A stretch of DNA of 64,000 nt from Anaerococcus murdochii (GCF_019957155.1 NZ_JAIPME010000002.1:1860001-1924000); one strand, 5' to 3'. Positions 35,252 to 44,615 are shown, counted from the stretch's first letter. Notes: generated by a model from the letters alone, not told the origin. Numbers and translations: made by a program.

Positions 35252-35287
35252 TGCCCTTAGAATCTATATTCTAAGAGCGTTTTTTTA
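35252..35287. terminator. bidirectional terminator after the 43-residue peptide gene
   Basis: Perfect 8-bp stem CTTAGAAT/ATTCTAAG with loop CTAT; the plus strand continues AGCGTTTTTTT, and A bases on the left serve the opposite strand, where it overlaps the DUF4230 stop. Confidence 0.8.
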
Positions 35288-35881
35288 GTTAAATTCAATT
35301 GTGTATTCTTCTAATAATGGGTTTATCTTTAGGATTTCTATTATAGCTTCCTTGGTTTTCTCGTCAGCTTCTTCTAAAAATCCCTTTTCTTCAAGTTCTT
35401 TTTCGACCTTTTTCATTTCGTCTTTCCTAAAGTCAGAAAAATCCTTAACTTCTAGTTGATTGAATATTGAGTGTTTCTCATCAAAAATTGTTAATGAATC
35501 TTCGTTAATTACGTGATTTAAAATTTCTGCATGTGGAATTTGGATATTGATTTTTTTATCAGCCTCATTTAGACTAACCTTAGCTTCTTCGAGATTAATC
35601 CCAGCATTTACCTCGCCGTCATAAGAAATTATAAATTTCTTCTGGGTAAAAGGTAATTTCATTCCATAAAACTCTTGTTGGTTTTCAAAAGATCCTACAT
35701 TTGTGTATTTATACTTAAGTGTTGTCAATTCCTTAACCGAAAGAATTTGATTTTTTATAATATCTGATGAAACCTTTGTCTCTGTTTTTAATAAGCCACC
35801 TTTCATACCAATAAAATATGATCCGAAAATTATTACTATAAGAGCCAAAAGTCCAAAAAACATTTTTTTAGCTTTTTTCAT
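35285..35881 (-). CDS. DUF4230 domain protein, membrane-anchored
   Basis: A 198-residue protein with one N-terminal membrane anchor (residues about 8-26) and an extracytoplasmic domain that fits DUF4230: an early SVKELTTLKYKYTNVG segment, FIISYDGEVNAGINL in the middle, and a C-terminal helical region. No enzyme motif is visible and the family's role is not known. It is a single-gene unit between terminators. The family call is by eye. Confidence 0.7.
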   Translation of the reverse strand: MKKAKKMFFGLLALIVIIFGSYFIGMKGGLLKTETKVSSDIIKNQILSVKELTTLKYKYTNVGSFENQQEFYGMKLPFTQKKFIISYDGEVNAGINLEEAKVSLNEADKKINIQIPHAEILNHVINEDSLTIFDEKHSIFNQLEVKDFSDFRKDEMKKVEKELEEKGFLEEADEKTKEAIIEILKINPLLEEYTIEFN

Positions 35882-35935
35882 TTTTTCTCCTTGAATTTGT
35901 ATTTACTTAAACTTTACTTTATTTTTCTTAATATT

Positions 35936-36562
35936 CTATTTAAATTTTGCTATTAAATGAAAAATCGGCATATTTCTATTTCTAAATTTTCTCTCGTACT
36001 CAGTTACAATAGAATTTTCCTCAGCAAGGTCTCTGTCAACTTCAATTATTTCCATACCAAAGTCTTCCATGTAGGCTAGGCTGGCATCAAAAAAGTCTTC
36101 ATTATCGGTCTTAAGCTCAATTTCTGCCCCCCTTTTACAAATAACTTGGTATAATTTCAGAAAGTTTTCATGAGAAAGTCGTCTTTTGTTGTGGCGTTTT
36201 TTAGGCCATGGGGTTGAGAAATTCAAATAAATCTTTGATATTTCACCGTCTTCAAACATATCGAGAAGTTCTTCTGCCTTGCCAACAATTCCGTAAACAT
36301 TTGAAAGCTCTTCTTCTTCAATTTTTTCACAAGCACTTACAAAGGCGTTTGTATTCATTTCAAGTGCAAGGTAATTTATATCAGGATTTTTCTCTGCTTT
36401 ATTTACTATAAAATCTCCTTTACCTGCTCCAATTTCAAGTTCTATTTCATTATTATTTCTAAATATATCATGCCAATTTCCCTTATAATTTTTTGCTTCA
36501 AAAATTATGTAATCACTTTCTTGCATTTTTGGTATGGCATGCGGTTTGTGTCTTAGTCTCAT
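35936..36562 (-). CDS. trmB: tRNA (guanine46-N7)-methyltransferase
   Basis: TrmB (208 residues) methylates G46 of tRNA using SAM. Motif I is LEIGAGKGDFIV, and FSTPWPKKRHNKRRL in the middle and TEYERKF near the end are family signatures. The ATG at 36562 has AGGAG four bases before it and gives the family start MRLRHKPHA; a longer frame from 36592 would run into the terminator of the preceding gene and is rejected. The Pro in FSTPWPK replaces the usual FPDPWPK Asp, a minor variation worth noting. Confidence 0.94.
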   Translation of the reverse strand: MRLRHKPHAIPKMQESDYIIFEAKNYKGNWHDIFRNNNEIELEIGAGKGDFIVNKAEKNPDINYLALEMNTNAFVSACEKIEEEELSNVYGIVGKAEELLDMFEDGEISKIYLNFSTPWPKKRHNKRRLSHENFLKLYQVICKRGAEIELKTDNEDFFDASLAYMEDFGMEIIEVDRDLAEENSIVTEYERKFRNRNMPIFHLIAKFK

Positions 36563-36574
36563 ATATCTCCTTAC

Positions 36575-36600
36575 AAAAAAAGAAAGCCGCATAAGCGACT
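36575..36600 (-). terminator. terminator of the degV gene
   Basis: Six-bp stem AGTCGC/GCGGCT (one G-T pair) with loop TTAT, then TTCTTTTTTT on the minus strand. It lies 13 bases before the trmB ATG, which supports the shorter trmB start. Confidence 0.75.
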
Positions 36601-36604
36601 ATCC

Positions 36605-37492
36605 TTATTCATCTTTTTCTTTTCCCCAGAAGCCAGCGCCAACAAGTCCTGGTCCTACGTGACTTCCTACAGTCGTTCCTATTTCATATATTTTAATTTC
36701 ACCTGAATAATCATCAAGTTCGTCTAAAAGTCTTTCTCTAAGATCTTCAGCATCTTCTGGAGCATAGGCATGGACAATGTAGATTTCGTTTTTGTATGGG
36801 AAATCTCTTATCAAACGATCAGATATTTTATTAACCAAGGCCTTCATAGCTTTTTTCTTAGTCCTTATCTTGTCTCTAACAACTATCTCACCTTTTGTAT
36901 TAGTATCCATTATTGGACAAATATTCAAAAGATTGCCGAAAGAGCCTGCAGCCTTAGATACCCTGCCGCCTCTTACAAGGTATGTTAAATCAGAAGTAAA
37001 GAAAATAGAATTTACCTTATACCTATTTTCCATTCCCCAATTATATACTTCCTCAATTGAAAATCCTTCTTTTCGCATCTCATTTAATCCAAGAACAAAA
37101 AGTCCTTCACATGAAGTAGCTGTCAAACTATCTAGAATATAAATCTTTCTATCTGGATATTTTTCTTCAAGTTTTTCTTGGGCCATATAGGCTTGCTGGA
37201 CCCCTCCAGTAAGGCCTGACGATAGGGTAACGTGAAGTATATCCTTGTCTTCTTCAAGTAATTTCTCAAAAAATTCTATATACTTTATATAGGTTATTTG
37301 ACTCGTCCTTGCAATAGCACCGTCATTTAATTTTTGATAAAAGTCATTTAATTTTACCGTAAGACCTAAATCATCAATATAATCAACATCATCTATTTGA
37401 AAAGGAAATCCTTTCCATTTTATATTTTCTTTTTCGAGCACTTCTCTTGGGATATCAACAGTAGAGCTTGCGCTCAGTATAAAATCACTCAT
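36605..37492 (-). CDS. DegV family fatty-acid-binding protein
   Basis: A 295-residue DegV/FakB-type protein, which holds one fatty acid for the FakA kinase. The N-terminal half has the Ser/Thr-rich ligand loops (SASSTVDIPRE and ARTSQITYIKYIEFFE), followed by VTLSSGLTGGVQQAY, the family signature; the C-terminal domain ends with GTTVGSHVGPGLVGAGFWG, also typical. A FakA-like gene is at 13178-14746. Whether this is the FakB partner is inference. Confidence 0.88.
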   Translation of the reverse strand: MSDFILSASSTVDIPREVLEKENIKWKGFPFQIDDVDYIDDLGLTVKLNDFYQKLNDGAIARTSQITYIKYIEFFEKLLEEDKDILHVTLSSGLTGGVQQAYMAQEKLEEKYPDRKIYILDSLTATSCEGLFVLGLNEMRKEGFSIEEVYNWGMENRYKVNSIFFTSDLTYLVRGGRVSKAAGSFGNLLNICPIMDTNTKGEIVVRDKIRTKKKAMKALVNKISDRLIRDFPYKNEIYIVHAYAPEDAEDLRERLLDELDDYSGEIKIYEIGTTVGSHVGPGLVGAGFWGKEKDE

Positions 37493-37543
37493 ATTAACCT
37501 CTCAAAAAATCTAATAAGTATCATACTTTTTATTAATTTTAAT

Positions 37544-38887
37544 TCAATTTAAAGCGCGTTTCTTATCAATTATTAGTGCAATTCCTAAAGCAAGCAAGCT
37601 TGGTAAAATCCATGCAAAACCTATATCATAACCCGGAAGAATCTCACTTGATATATCAATAACTTTTGCCACATAACTTGACTTACTGATAAAGTCAGGA
37701 CTTGCCTTCAAAAAGTCTAAAAAAGCAAATAATGCGGTAATTCCTAGGCTCACTTGATATACAAATTTTCTCTTTCCTATAAATATTGAAATTATAGAAA
37801 GACCTATCAATACTATTGATATTGGATAAATAAACATAAGCACTGGCAAAGACAAGGCTATTATTTGTTTAAGGCCCAAATTAGCTATCAATAGCGAAAC
37901 AAAGGAAAATATTATACAATATGACTTGTACGAAAGTCTATTTTTAAACATCTCTTCAAACATCTCAGAGCATGCGGATACAAGACCAATTGCTGTTTTT
38001 AAACATGCCACAAATACAATTATCGAAAGTAGAATGTGGCCAAGATTTCCTAGATAGTGTTCAGAAATATTTGATAAAATAACAGCCCCATTTTCGTACT
38101 GATCTAATATGTTTGCAGAAGCTCCACCCATATAGGAAAGACCTGCATATATTAGTGACATCGCAAAAAGACAAACAATACCTGACTTTAATGTCTCAAG
38201 AGCCATTGATTTTTTATCTGTTACTCCAAACTCTTTTATATTTGATATAATAATAATCGCAAAGGCTAAACCAGCTGGAGCATCTAAAGTATTATAACCA
38301 TCAACAATACCCACTGGTATAGGGTTCTTTGAATACTTAAGGTCTGGGGATGATATTCCTACTGGACCCATAGGTCTAAAAATAGTTAAAACTAATAAAA
38401 ATGACAACAGAATTAAAAATAATGGTGTCATAAATTTTCCAATAGTATCAATAAGTTTTGCTTTTTTGATTGAAAAATACAAAACTAAGGCAAAAAATAC
38501 CAAGGAAAAAATCAAGAGTCCAAATGAATTGTAAAAACTCTCATTACCTTCAAAAACAACCTCGTATGTAGTCGTAGCTGTCCTTGGAATAGCAAATCCA
38601 GGGCCTATTGTTAGGTATAAAAGTGTTGTAAAAAAGTAGGCAAACTTTCTTCCTGCAACCTTTGATAAATCAAATAGACTCTCACTATCACTTGCTGCAG
38701 TTGCAACTACTGCAAGGATTGGCAAGCTAACAGCCGATAGCAAAAATCCTATAGTTACTAACGAAATATTGGCTCCTGATCTTTGGCCTAATTCTAGTGG
38801 GAAAATCAAGTTTCCAGCACCAAAAAATAAACCAAATAACAAGGAGCCAATTAATAAGTTTTCTGATAAAGTTAATTTTTTTCTCAT
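37544..38887 (-). CDS. brnQ: branched-chain amino acid carrier BrnQ
   Basis: A 447-residue transporter of the LIVCS family, which takes up Leu, Ile and Val with Na+ or H+. It has about twelve membrane segments. The start LIGSLLFGLFFGAGNLIFPLE is the family's signature, followed by GPGFAIPRTATTTYE. With the liv ABC operon at 45.2-49.8 kb this is the second branched-chain uptake system in the window. No T-box is visible upstream of it. Confidence 0.95.
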   Translation of the reverse strand: MRKKLTLSENLLIGSLLFGLFFGAGNLIFPLELGQRSGANISLVTIGFLLSAVSLPILAVVATAASDSESLFDLSKVAGRKFAYFFTTLLYLTIGPGFAIPRTATTTYEVVFEGNESFYNSFGLLIFSLVFFALVLYFSIKKAKLIDTIGKFMTPLFLILLSFLLVLTIFRPMGPVGISSPDLKYSKNPIPVGIVDGYNTLDAPAGLAFAIIIISNIKEFGVTDKKSMALETLKSGIVCLFAMSLIYAGLSYMGGASANILDQYENGAVILSNISEHYLGNLGHILLSIIVFVACLKTAIGLVSACSEMFEEMFKNRLSYKSYCIIFSFVSLLIANLGLKQIIALSLPVLMFIYPISIVLIGLSIISIFIGKRKFVYQVSLGITALFAFLDFLKASPDFISKSSYVAKVIDISSEILPGYDIGFAWILPSLLALGIALIIDKKRALN

Positions 38888-38943
38888 ATCTAACCCCTAA
38901 AGTTTTTAATATGATACACCTTTATCAGTCATTTTGCAATGTT

Positions 38944-39294
38944 TTATAAGGCTTCAACGTATTTCCTAACGTCAGGACCAACAAGAATTTGTCCATCATC
39001 TAAAAATAGAATTGGCCTTTTTACAAGCATTCCATCAGTGGCAAGCTTTTCGTATTTCTCATCAAGGCTCATTTCATCAAGCTTATCTTTGAGATTTTCA
39101 TTCCTATAAATCATACCAGAAGTATTAAAAAATCTCCTTATATCATAATCTGTAGCCTCGTGCCATTTTTTGATTTCTTCCTTGGTCGGATTTTCTTCCT
39201 TAATGTCTCTTACTTCGTATTTTAAGCCTTTTTCATCCATTGTCTTTAAGACACTTTTGCAAGTTGAGCACTTGCTATAACAAATTATTTTCAT
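38944..39294 (-). CDS. ArsC/Spx family thioredoxin-fold protein
   Basis: A 116-residue ArsC-fold protein. The N-terminal KIICYSKCSTCKSVLKTMDE holds a CxxC pair (CSTC) with an earlier Cys, and KRPILFLDDGQILVGPD with its RP-type cis-proline matches the YffB/Spx/MgsR group. Such proteins are annotated as arsenate reductase-like; Spx members bind RNA polymerase. No ars genes adjoin, so I prefer a thiol-stress or glutaredoxin-like role over arsenate reduction (inference). Confidence 0.82.
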   Translation of the reverse strand: MKIICYSKCSTCKSVLKTMDEKGLKYEVRDIKEENPTKEEIKKWHEATDYDIRRFFNTSGMIYRNENLKDKLDEMSLDEKYEKLATDGMLVKRPILFLDDGQILVGPDVRKYVEAL

Positions 39295-39340
39295 ATTTCC
39301 TCCTATGATTCAATCTTTTTTATAATTACCCCAAGTTAGC

Positions 39341-39625
39341 TTATAATAATCTCTGTATATTTTCTTCTAGGATTTCAACCTGATAATTCTCCTCTATCCT
39401 TTTTATGACTTTTTCTAAAAGAGATTTTGAAAAGTCATTGTCGTTTGAAACAGATACAAAAGCAAGACTTGCCATATTTACAAATTCATGGTCACTAACT
39501 TCAGATGCAGATATAGACAAATTATTCCTAGCATAGTCTAAAATACTTTTTACAGTTCTCCTCTTATCCTTAAGCGAGAAACTATCATAAATTTTTATTC
39601 TTACTTCTAATAAATATAAATAAAT
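39341..39625 (-). CDS. DUF503 (YlxP-like) protein with apparent ATT start codon
   Basis: A complete 94-residue frame that has no ATG, GTG or TTG start. The translation fits DUF503/YlxP: LEVRIKIYDSFSLKDKRRTV near the start, SASEVSDHEF in the middle, ASLAFVSVSNDNDF after it. The upstream message reads AAGGAGG, six bases, then ATT in the correct frame, so ATT is the most likely initiator. The ribosome binding site overlaps the stop codon of the MprF-like gene, which suggests translational coupling. YlxP genes usually lie near infB/rbfA; here it does not. Degeneration by start-codon loss is the alternative. Confidence 0.78.
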   Translation of the reverse strand: MYLYLLEVRIKIYDSFSLKDKRRTVKSILDYARNNLSISASEVSDHEFVNMASLAFVSVSNDNDFSKSLLEKVIKRIEENYQVEILEENIQRLL

Positions 39626-39626
39626 T

Positions 39627-41405
39627 TTAATCCTCCTTAATTTTTCCCTTATCTGCTGCGATTATAGCAAGTATAGATGTAATTATAAAATTCCCTTTTG
39701 CGAAACAAGTGTATCTGCTTTCCCATTTTGTAGCATATTTTGATTTATAATTACGAAGCCCCTTAAAAGGATAAAGACTATCTGCGTATTTAAATATGAA
39801 AGATGCTATTCTTTCAGAAAGATAAGCTGATTTATAAATTCCTACATTTGAAAGAGGAGCCATGCCAAGATTAAAATACTTAAAGCCATTATCTTGAGCA
39901 TAAATAAACAAGTTTAAAAATAAATAATCCATCATGGAATTAACATTCATATCCGTATCATAACGCATAAGGTCTATTGTCATGATATTTGCATCGTAAT
40001 TTGGCATTAGACTAGTGAAGGCTGTTATTTCTTCATTTTGATCAAGAACCAGCGCAAGACTCGAATTATTCAAATAATCCCTGTCAAAAAATCCCATTGT
40101 AAAGCCCTTTTCTTCACGTCCTTTTAGCCACTTATCTGAAATTATCTCTAATCTATCTAAAGTTTTTTCATCATAAGGAGGATTTACAATCTTAAACTCA
40201 TATCCATCCTTTTCAAACCTATTTAAAATATTTCTAAGACTTGACTTTTTCCTTCCAGCTAAGCTAAATTCATCCAGATCTAAGAAGGCATTTTCACCAA
40301 ACTTCATAAAGTCATATCCATAATCATGGAGCATAAGAGTAAAATCTCTTCTAACTTCATAAAAAATTGGATTTAATGATAAGACTTGGCATTTATTTAT
40401 AAAATCATTTAGGCCTTCCTCAAGATATTCACTTTTTCCAATTGGCTCTCCCATTACAATTATCTTATTATTTACAATTTGGTAGGTAAAGGCTAAGACT
40501 TTTCTATTTTCTTTTTCATAATAATAGATGTATTTATCACCCAAAAGGCCAAGACCTGCTGAAGTTGATGAATTCTCATTATTAGCTGATAAAAATTCCT
40601 TATATGCATCCAAATCTGGTTCGACTAAGAAATCGTCATGACCTTTCATAAACTTTAGCAAAATCCTTAAAACCAATCCCATAGCTAAAAAGGTAAGGGT
40701 AAAGAATATAGATTTATAAGCAATAGGAAAATTTGTCAGTGGCCTTGCGGCAAATGTGTTTTTAAAATACATAATGACCCAAAAACCGCCAAGGACCAAA
40801 TCAATCAAGATTTCTTCAAAACTGTATATAAAACTTTTTTTGACTATGACATCCCTAGTATAGTATGCAGTCAATCCGATTATCCCGAGTGGTATCAGAG
40901 CAATTAAGGTCTCTCCTACTAGATACAAATATATTCCTGTAAACCCTAACAAAGGATAAAGGATTTTTAGAGATTTTTCCTGCCTAGAAAATGAAAACCT
41001 AGAAACAACTATAAATAAAAATCCTATCATAAGCTCGACGAAGGACCTTATAAGTCCGACTGTTACAAAAGAAAATTCGTTAAAAGGAAAATACTCTAAA
41101 TATTCGCTAAAATCGGCACTTAATATAAAAGCAAGTCCATAAAATCCAATAAAGGCTGAGTTTATCTTTTGTATAGCTTCCTTGAAAAGTCTGGCTGCAG
41201 TTTCTCCGTAGGTGTCTTTTATTTTTATAAATACATCTTTAAAGTTTAAAAATACCTTAATGAAAAATCCTGAAAGAGCAAAACCAATTATAAGTCTTAA
41301 ATAAATATTTAATGTAGACTTGGCCAAATAATATAACGAAAATATTATTAATATCAAAATCAAAATATTAATTAAACTTTGCCTGTATTCTTTAATTTTT
41401 TTCAT
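39627..41405 (-). CDS. MprF-like membrane protein with DUF2156 lysyltransferase domain
   Basis: A 592-residue protein with about eight membrane segments in residues 10-245 and a cytosolic C-terminal DUF2156 (GNAT-like) domain. The latter has RRKSSLRNILNRFEKDGYEF, GFFDRDYLNNSSLALV and YFNLGMAPLSNVG, as in the synthase part of MprF, which puts Lys or Ala on phosphatidylglycerol and lowers sensitivity to cationic peptides. It is shorter than full MprF (about 840 residues) and seems to lack the N-terminal flippase bundle. It overlaps the alpha/beta hydrolase gene by 4 bases. Confidence 0.85.
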   Translation of the reverse strand: MKKIKEYRQSLINILILILIIFSLYYLAKSTLNIYLRLIIGFALSGFFIKVFLNFKDVFIKIKDTYGETAARLFKEAIQKINSAFIGFYGLAFILSADFSEYLEYFPFNEFSFVTVGLIRSFVELMIGFLFIVVSRFSFSRQEKSLKILYPLLGFTGIYLYLVGETLIALIPLGIIGLTAYYTRDVIVKKSFIYSFEEILIDLVLGGFWVIMYFKNTFAARPLTNFPIAYKSIFFTLTFLAMGLVLRILLKFMKGHDDFLVEPDLDAYKEFLSANNENSSTSAGLGLLGDKYIYYYEKENRKVLAFTYQIVNNKIIVMGEPIGKSEYLEEGLNDFINKCQVLSLNPIFYEVRRDFTLMLHDYGYDFMKFGENAFLDLDEFSLAGRKKSSLRNILNRFEKDGYEFKIVNPPYDEKTLDRLEIISDKWLKGREEKGFTMGFFDRDYLNNSSLALVLDQNEEITAFTSLMPNYDANIMTIDLMRYDTDMNVNSMMDYLFLNLFIYAQDNGFKYFNLGMAPLSNVGIYKSAYLSERIASFIFKYADSLYPFKGLRNYKSKYATKWESRYTCFAKGNFIITSILAIIAADKGKIKED

Positions 41406-42103
41406 ATTTTTCCTTTCATAAAATCATAAACCAATTTATTAAAAATTTCTGGAGCAGTTCTTGCCAACCTGTGTCCTTGGTTTTTAAGAATAACTAGTTT
41501 TGACCCATCGACATTTTTGGCAATCTTTTTTATATGGGAAATCCTAATTAAATCTCGAGAACCAGCTATAATTAATGTATCATTTTCAATATTTCTTAGG
41601 TCATCTATATCAATTTTTAAGTCGGATAATAAAAGTCTTGCCACCCTCTTATTTCTCCTAAAAAATGGTAAAATTGTCCAAAATATATTTTCTAAAACCA
41701 TAAGGACCTTAGCAGGAAAAGTAATCCCCTTAAACCTTGCATTTGGTGCATTAAGAATCATCTTATTTACGTAATTCGGATAGAGTTTATGAAATATCAA
41801 ACATAAATTTGCCCCATCAGAAAAACCCAATAAACTAGCTTTTTTTATGCCAAGTTTATCATATACTTCCTTAAGGTCATTGGCTAAGAGTTCAAAATTC
41901 AACTTGCTTTTTTCATTAGTCGAAAATCCATGGTCTCTAAAATCAATCAGTATTAGATGAAAATACCTTGATAAATAACCTATCTGGTATTCAAAATAAG
42001 TCATATCACCATCATTTCCATGGAGAAGAAACAAATCATCACCCTGACCATATTCCTTATAATATATCCTTGTCTTATCCCTTAGAATTATCTCGTTTTC
42101 CAT
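41402..42103 (-). CDS. alpha/beta hydrolase
   Basis: A 233-residue cytoplasmic alpha/beta hydrolase. LLHGNDGDMTYFEYQ forms the oxyanion loop, LLGFSDGANL carries the nucleophile Ser in a GxSxG variant, and Asp in SRDLIR and His in NQGHRLAR complete the triad. The substrate is unknown. Its tight coupling to the MprF-like gene suggests a joint role in lipid or peptidoglycan-linked metabolism, perhaps aminoacyl-lipid turnover; that is inference from context only. Confidence 0.82.
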   Translation of the reverse strand: MENEIILRDKTRIYYKEYGQGDDLFLLHGNDGDMTYFEYQIGYLSRYFHLILIDFRDHGFSTNEKSKLNFELLANDLKEVYDKLGIKKASLLGFSDGANLCLIFHKLYPNYVNKMILNAPNARFKGITFPAKVLMVLENIFWTILPFFRRNKRVARLLLSDLKIDIDDLRNIENDTLIIAGSRDLIRISHIKKIAKNVDGSKLVILKNQGHRLARTAPEIFNKLVYDFMKGKI

Positions 42104-42199
42104 AAGAACTCCTCACCTATATTATATCCTATTATTTAGTAAAGTAATAAATAAATGAATATATTTTAAAAAATTGTATGATAAAATTAGGAGGAATAT

Positions 42200-43567
42200 A
42201 TGAGTTCTAAAATTACACATAATAACAATAATAAAATTCAATTCGCCTTTAAAAACCAAATTGAAAACAAATATTTTAAGGCTAATAAAGGTGAAATTTT
42301 TGCAAATGACGGAGTAATCTTACTTGGTCTTGGAGATGAAGATAAGCTTAATAAAGAAATTTTTAAGGAAGCTATCTGCACACTTGGTAAATTTCTTAAG
42401 GATAAAGACCTTAATGAAATTTCTATAAATGAAAATCCAACAAAGCTTGATGATAGAACATTTGCCTTAAGTCTAGTTGAAGCATTAGTAGTTTCTGCTT
42501 ATGACTTTAACTTTTATAAGTCAGATAAAAAGGAAAATAAATTTGTTAATGTAAATTTTGACGAAAAATTAAACAGCTATGACAAAGAAATTGAAGAACT
42601 TATCAAGGTTCTAGACGGACAATTTTTGGCAAGAGACTTGGTAAACTTAAGGTCTAATGATATTTACCCAGAAAGTCTAGCCCAAAAAGCTAAGGAAAAT
42701 CTTTCAGAACTTGGTGTAGATGTCAAAGTTTATGACAAAGATCAGATCCTTGATATGGGTCTTACAGCCTTTTATGAAGTAGCAAAAGGTTCGGATAAGG
42801 AACCTAAATTTATTGTTATGGAATACCTAAAAGGAGAACCTGGAAAAGCTCCTCTTGCTCTTGTTGGCAAAGGCCTAACCTATGACGCTGGTGGATATTC
42901 TATAAAAACATCAAAGGGAATGAAGACTATGCACACCGATATGGGTGGGGCAGGATCTGTGATTGGCGCCATGAATGCAATAGCCCTTAATGAACTAAAA
43001 GTCAATGTGGTTGCTATTGTTGCATCCTGTGAAAACCTAATTTCGGGAAGAGCCTATAAACCTGGTGATATTATAAAGGCCCGCAATGGCATGACAATTG
43101 ACGTTGATAATACTGATGCTGAAGGAAGAATTACCCTCGCTGATGCTGTAAACTACGCAGCTACAGAATATAAACCAGCTATGATTGTTGATCTAGCAAC
43201 CCTAACAGGCGCAGCCCTAGGTGCCCTTGGAGAAACATACACAGCCTCTATTACCAATGATGAAGATGCCTTCAGAAAAATCCTTAAGGCGAGCAAGAAA
43301 ATGGATGAAAAAATTTGGCTTTTACCAAACGATCCATTCTATAAAACTTATAACGAATCAGATGATGCTGATGTTAAAAACTCTGGTGGACCACTTGCTG
43401 GTTCAATAACTGCTGGTCAATTTATAGAAAACTTTGTGGAAGGTTATCCTTGGGTACACTTAGATATAGCAGGAACCGCTCATTTATCTGCACCACAAGG
43501 TATAAATGGCAAGGGTGCAACAGGTGTCCACGTAAAAACCCTTTATGAACTAGCCAAAGAATTTTAA
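42200..43567 (+). CDS. pepA: leucyl aminopeptidase (M17 family)
   Basis: A 455-residue M17 aminopeptidase, a hexameric di-zinc enzyme that frees N-terminal residues from peptides. The catalytic domain has VGKGLTYDAGGYSIKTSKGM with metal-binding Lys and Asp, and NTDAEGRITLADAV, the family signature with Asp, Glu and Arg. The N-terminal domain is divergent, as usual. AGGAGG precedes the ATG. Its terminator has been split by the IS element that follows. Confidence 0.94.
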   Translation: MSSKITHNNNNKIQFAFKNQIENKYFKANKGEIFANDGVILLGLGDEDKLNKEIFKEAICTLGKFLKDKDLNEISINENPTKLDDRTFALSLVEALVVSAYDFNFYKSDKKENKFVNVNFDEKLNSYDKEIEELIKVLDGQFLARDLVNLRSNDIYPESLAQKAKENLSELGVDVKVYDKDQILDMGLTAFYEVAKGSDKEPKFIVMEYLKGEPGKAPLALVGKGLTYDAGGYSIKTSKGMKTMHTDMGGAGSVIGAMNAIALNELKVNVVAIVASCENLISGRAYKPGDIIKARNGMTIDVDNTDAEGRITLADAVNYAATEYKPAMIVDLATLTGAALGALGETYTASITNDEDAFRKILKASKKMDEKIWLLPNDPFYKTYNESDDADVKNSGGPLAGSITAGQFIENFVEGYPWVHLDIAGTAHLSAPQGINGKGATGVHVKTLYELAKEF

Positions 43568-43576
43568 TAAATAAAA

Positions 43577-43593
43577 AATAAGCCCTCCTTACT
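43577..43593. terminator. left half of the pepA/livF terminator, split by the IS
   Basis: This arm (AATAAGCC then CTCCTTACT) is complementary, with two small irregularities, to 45204-45221. Joined across the IS they would form a long bidirectional terminator stem between the converging genes pepA and livF. Confidence 0.7.
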
Positions 43594-43602
43594 TTTATAA
43601 GG

Positions 43603-43626
43603 TGACCCCACAAAGTTGGACCTAAT
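43603..43626. repeat. IS terminal inverted repeat (orfB side)
   Basis: Begins TGACCCCACAAAGTT; matches the repeat at 45173-45196 at 20 of 24 positions when the latter is reverse-complemented. Confidence 0.85.
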
Positions 43627-43694
43627 ACCAGAGTTAGAACTAAACTAGCTCTGGTATTTCTTTGTTCTTTCCTACCCCTAGGGGTAGGAAATTT

Positions 43695-44615
43695 TTATGC
43701 TGCATTCTTCTTTCTGTATTCTATTGGTGATAAGTATCCTAATTTTTCTTTTATTCTTTCTTCGTTGTAATATTCTATGAAATCTTCTATTGTCTGTTTT
43801 AAGTGTTCGTATGAATAGAATTTTCTTCCGTAATATATTTCTTGTTTTAATATTCCAAAGAAGTTTTCCATTGGTGAGTTGTCTAAGCAGTTGCCTTTTC
43901 TTGACATAGATTGGGTGATGCCGTTTGTTTCAAGTCTTGATGTATATTTCTTTGTTTGATATGCCCAGCCTTGATCTGAGTGGAATATTCTTTCTTCTTT
44001 ACTTTTTTTAGTTACCTTTATTGCTTTGTCTAAGGCTTTCAAGATTGGTTCTATTGTTGGTTGTTTTGATATTTCATAGCTTAGTATTTCACTGTTGTAC
44101 ATGTCTAGGTATGGGTTTAGATAGAGTTTCTTTATTTGGTAGGTTCCTGTTTTATCTTTTTCTAAATACTTAAATTCTGTTGTGTCTGTTGTTATTTTTA
44201 TGTATGGTTTTTCTACTTTGAAGTTTCTTTTTATTTTGTTGTCTGATATTTTTCCTACTTGTCCTTTGTAGGATGAGTATTTTCTAGATTTTCGTGAATA
44301 ACTTTTTACTTGAAGTTTTAACTTTTGAACTAATCTTTGTACTTTCTTTTTGTTTATTATTAGTCCTGATCTTTTTAACATGGCTGTTATTCTTCTGTAG
44401 CCATAGTTTGGATTGTCTTTTCTTATGTTTAGTATTTTCTTTTCTATCTCTATATCTTTATTTGGTTTATTTAATCGTTTTTGCTAATACATGTATGTTG
44501 ATTTGGCAATATTAAAGTATTTTAACAAGTCTTTTAGTTTGTATTTACTTCTTAAGACTTCAATTGTTTCAGCAATTGTCTTATTTCTGTATCTGTCATT
44601 TGAGATAATTCTATC
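43695..44615 (-). pseudogene. IS3-family transposase orfB, interrupted by an amber codon
   Basis: Read in the -1 frame from the slippery site, orfB has 306 codons. The first part (about 43 codons) ends in TAG at 44484-44486, where the context STYMY-stop-QKRLNKPNKD shows that a conserved Trp codon (TGG) has become TAG. Downstream the frame is intact and holds the DDE residues: TTDTTEF, HSDQGWAYQ and NSPMENFFGILKQE, ending YNEERIKEKLGYLSPIEY. A 228-residue fragment could start at the ATG at 44381 but lacks the N-terminal part. Confidence 0.88.
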
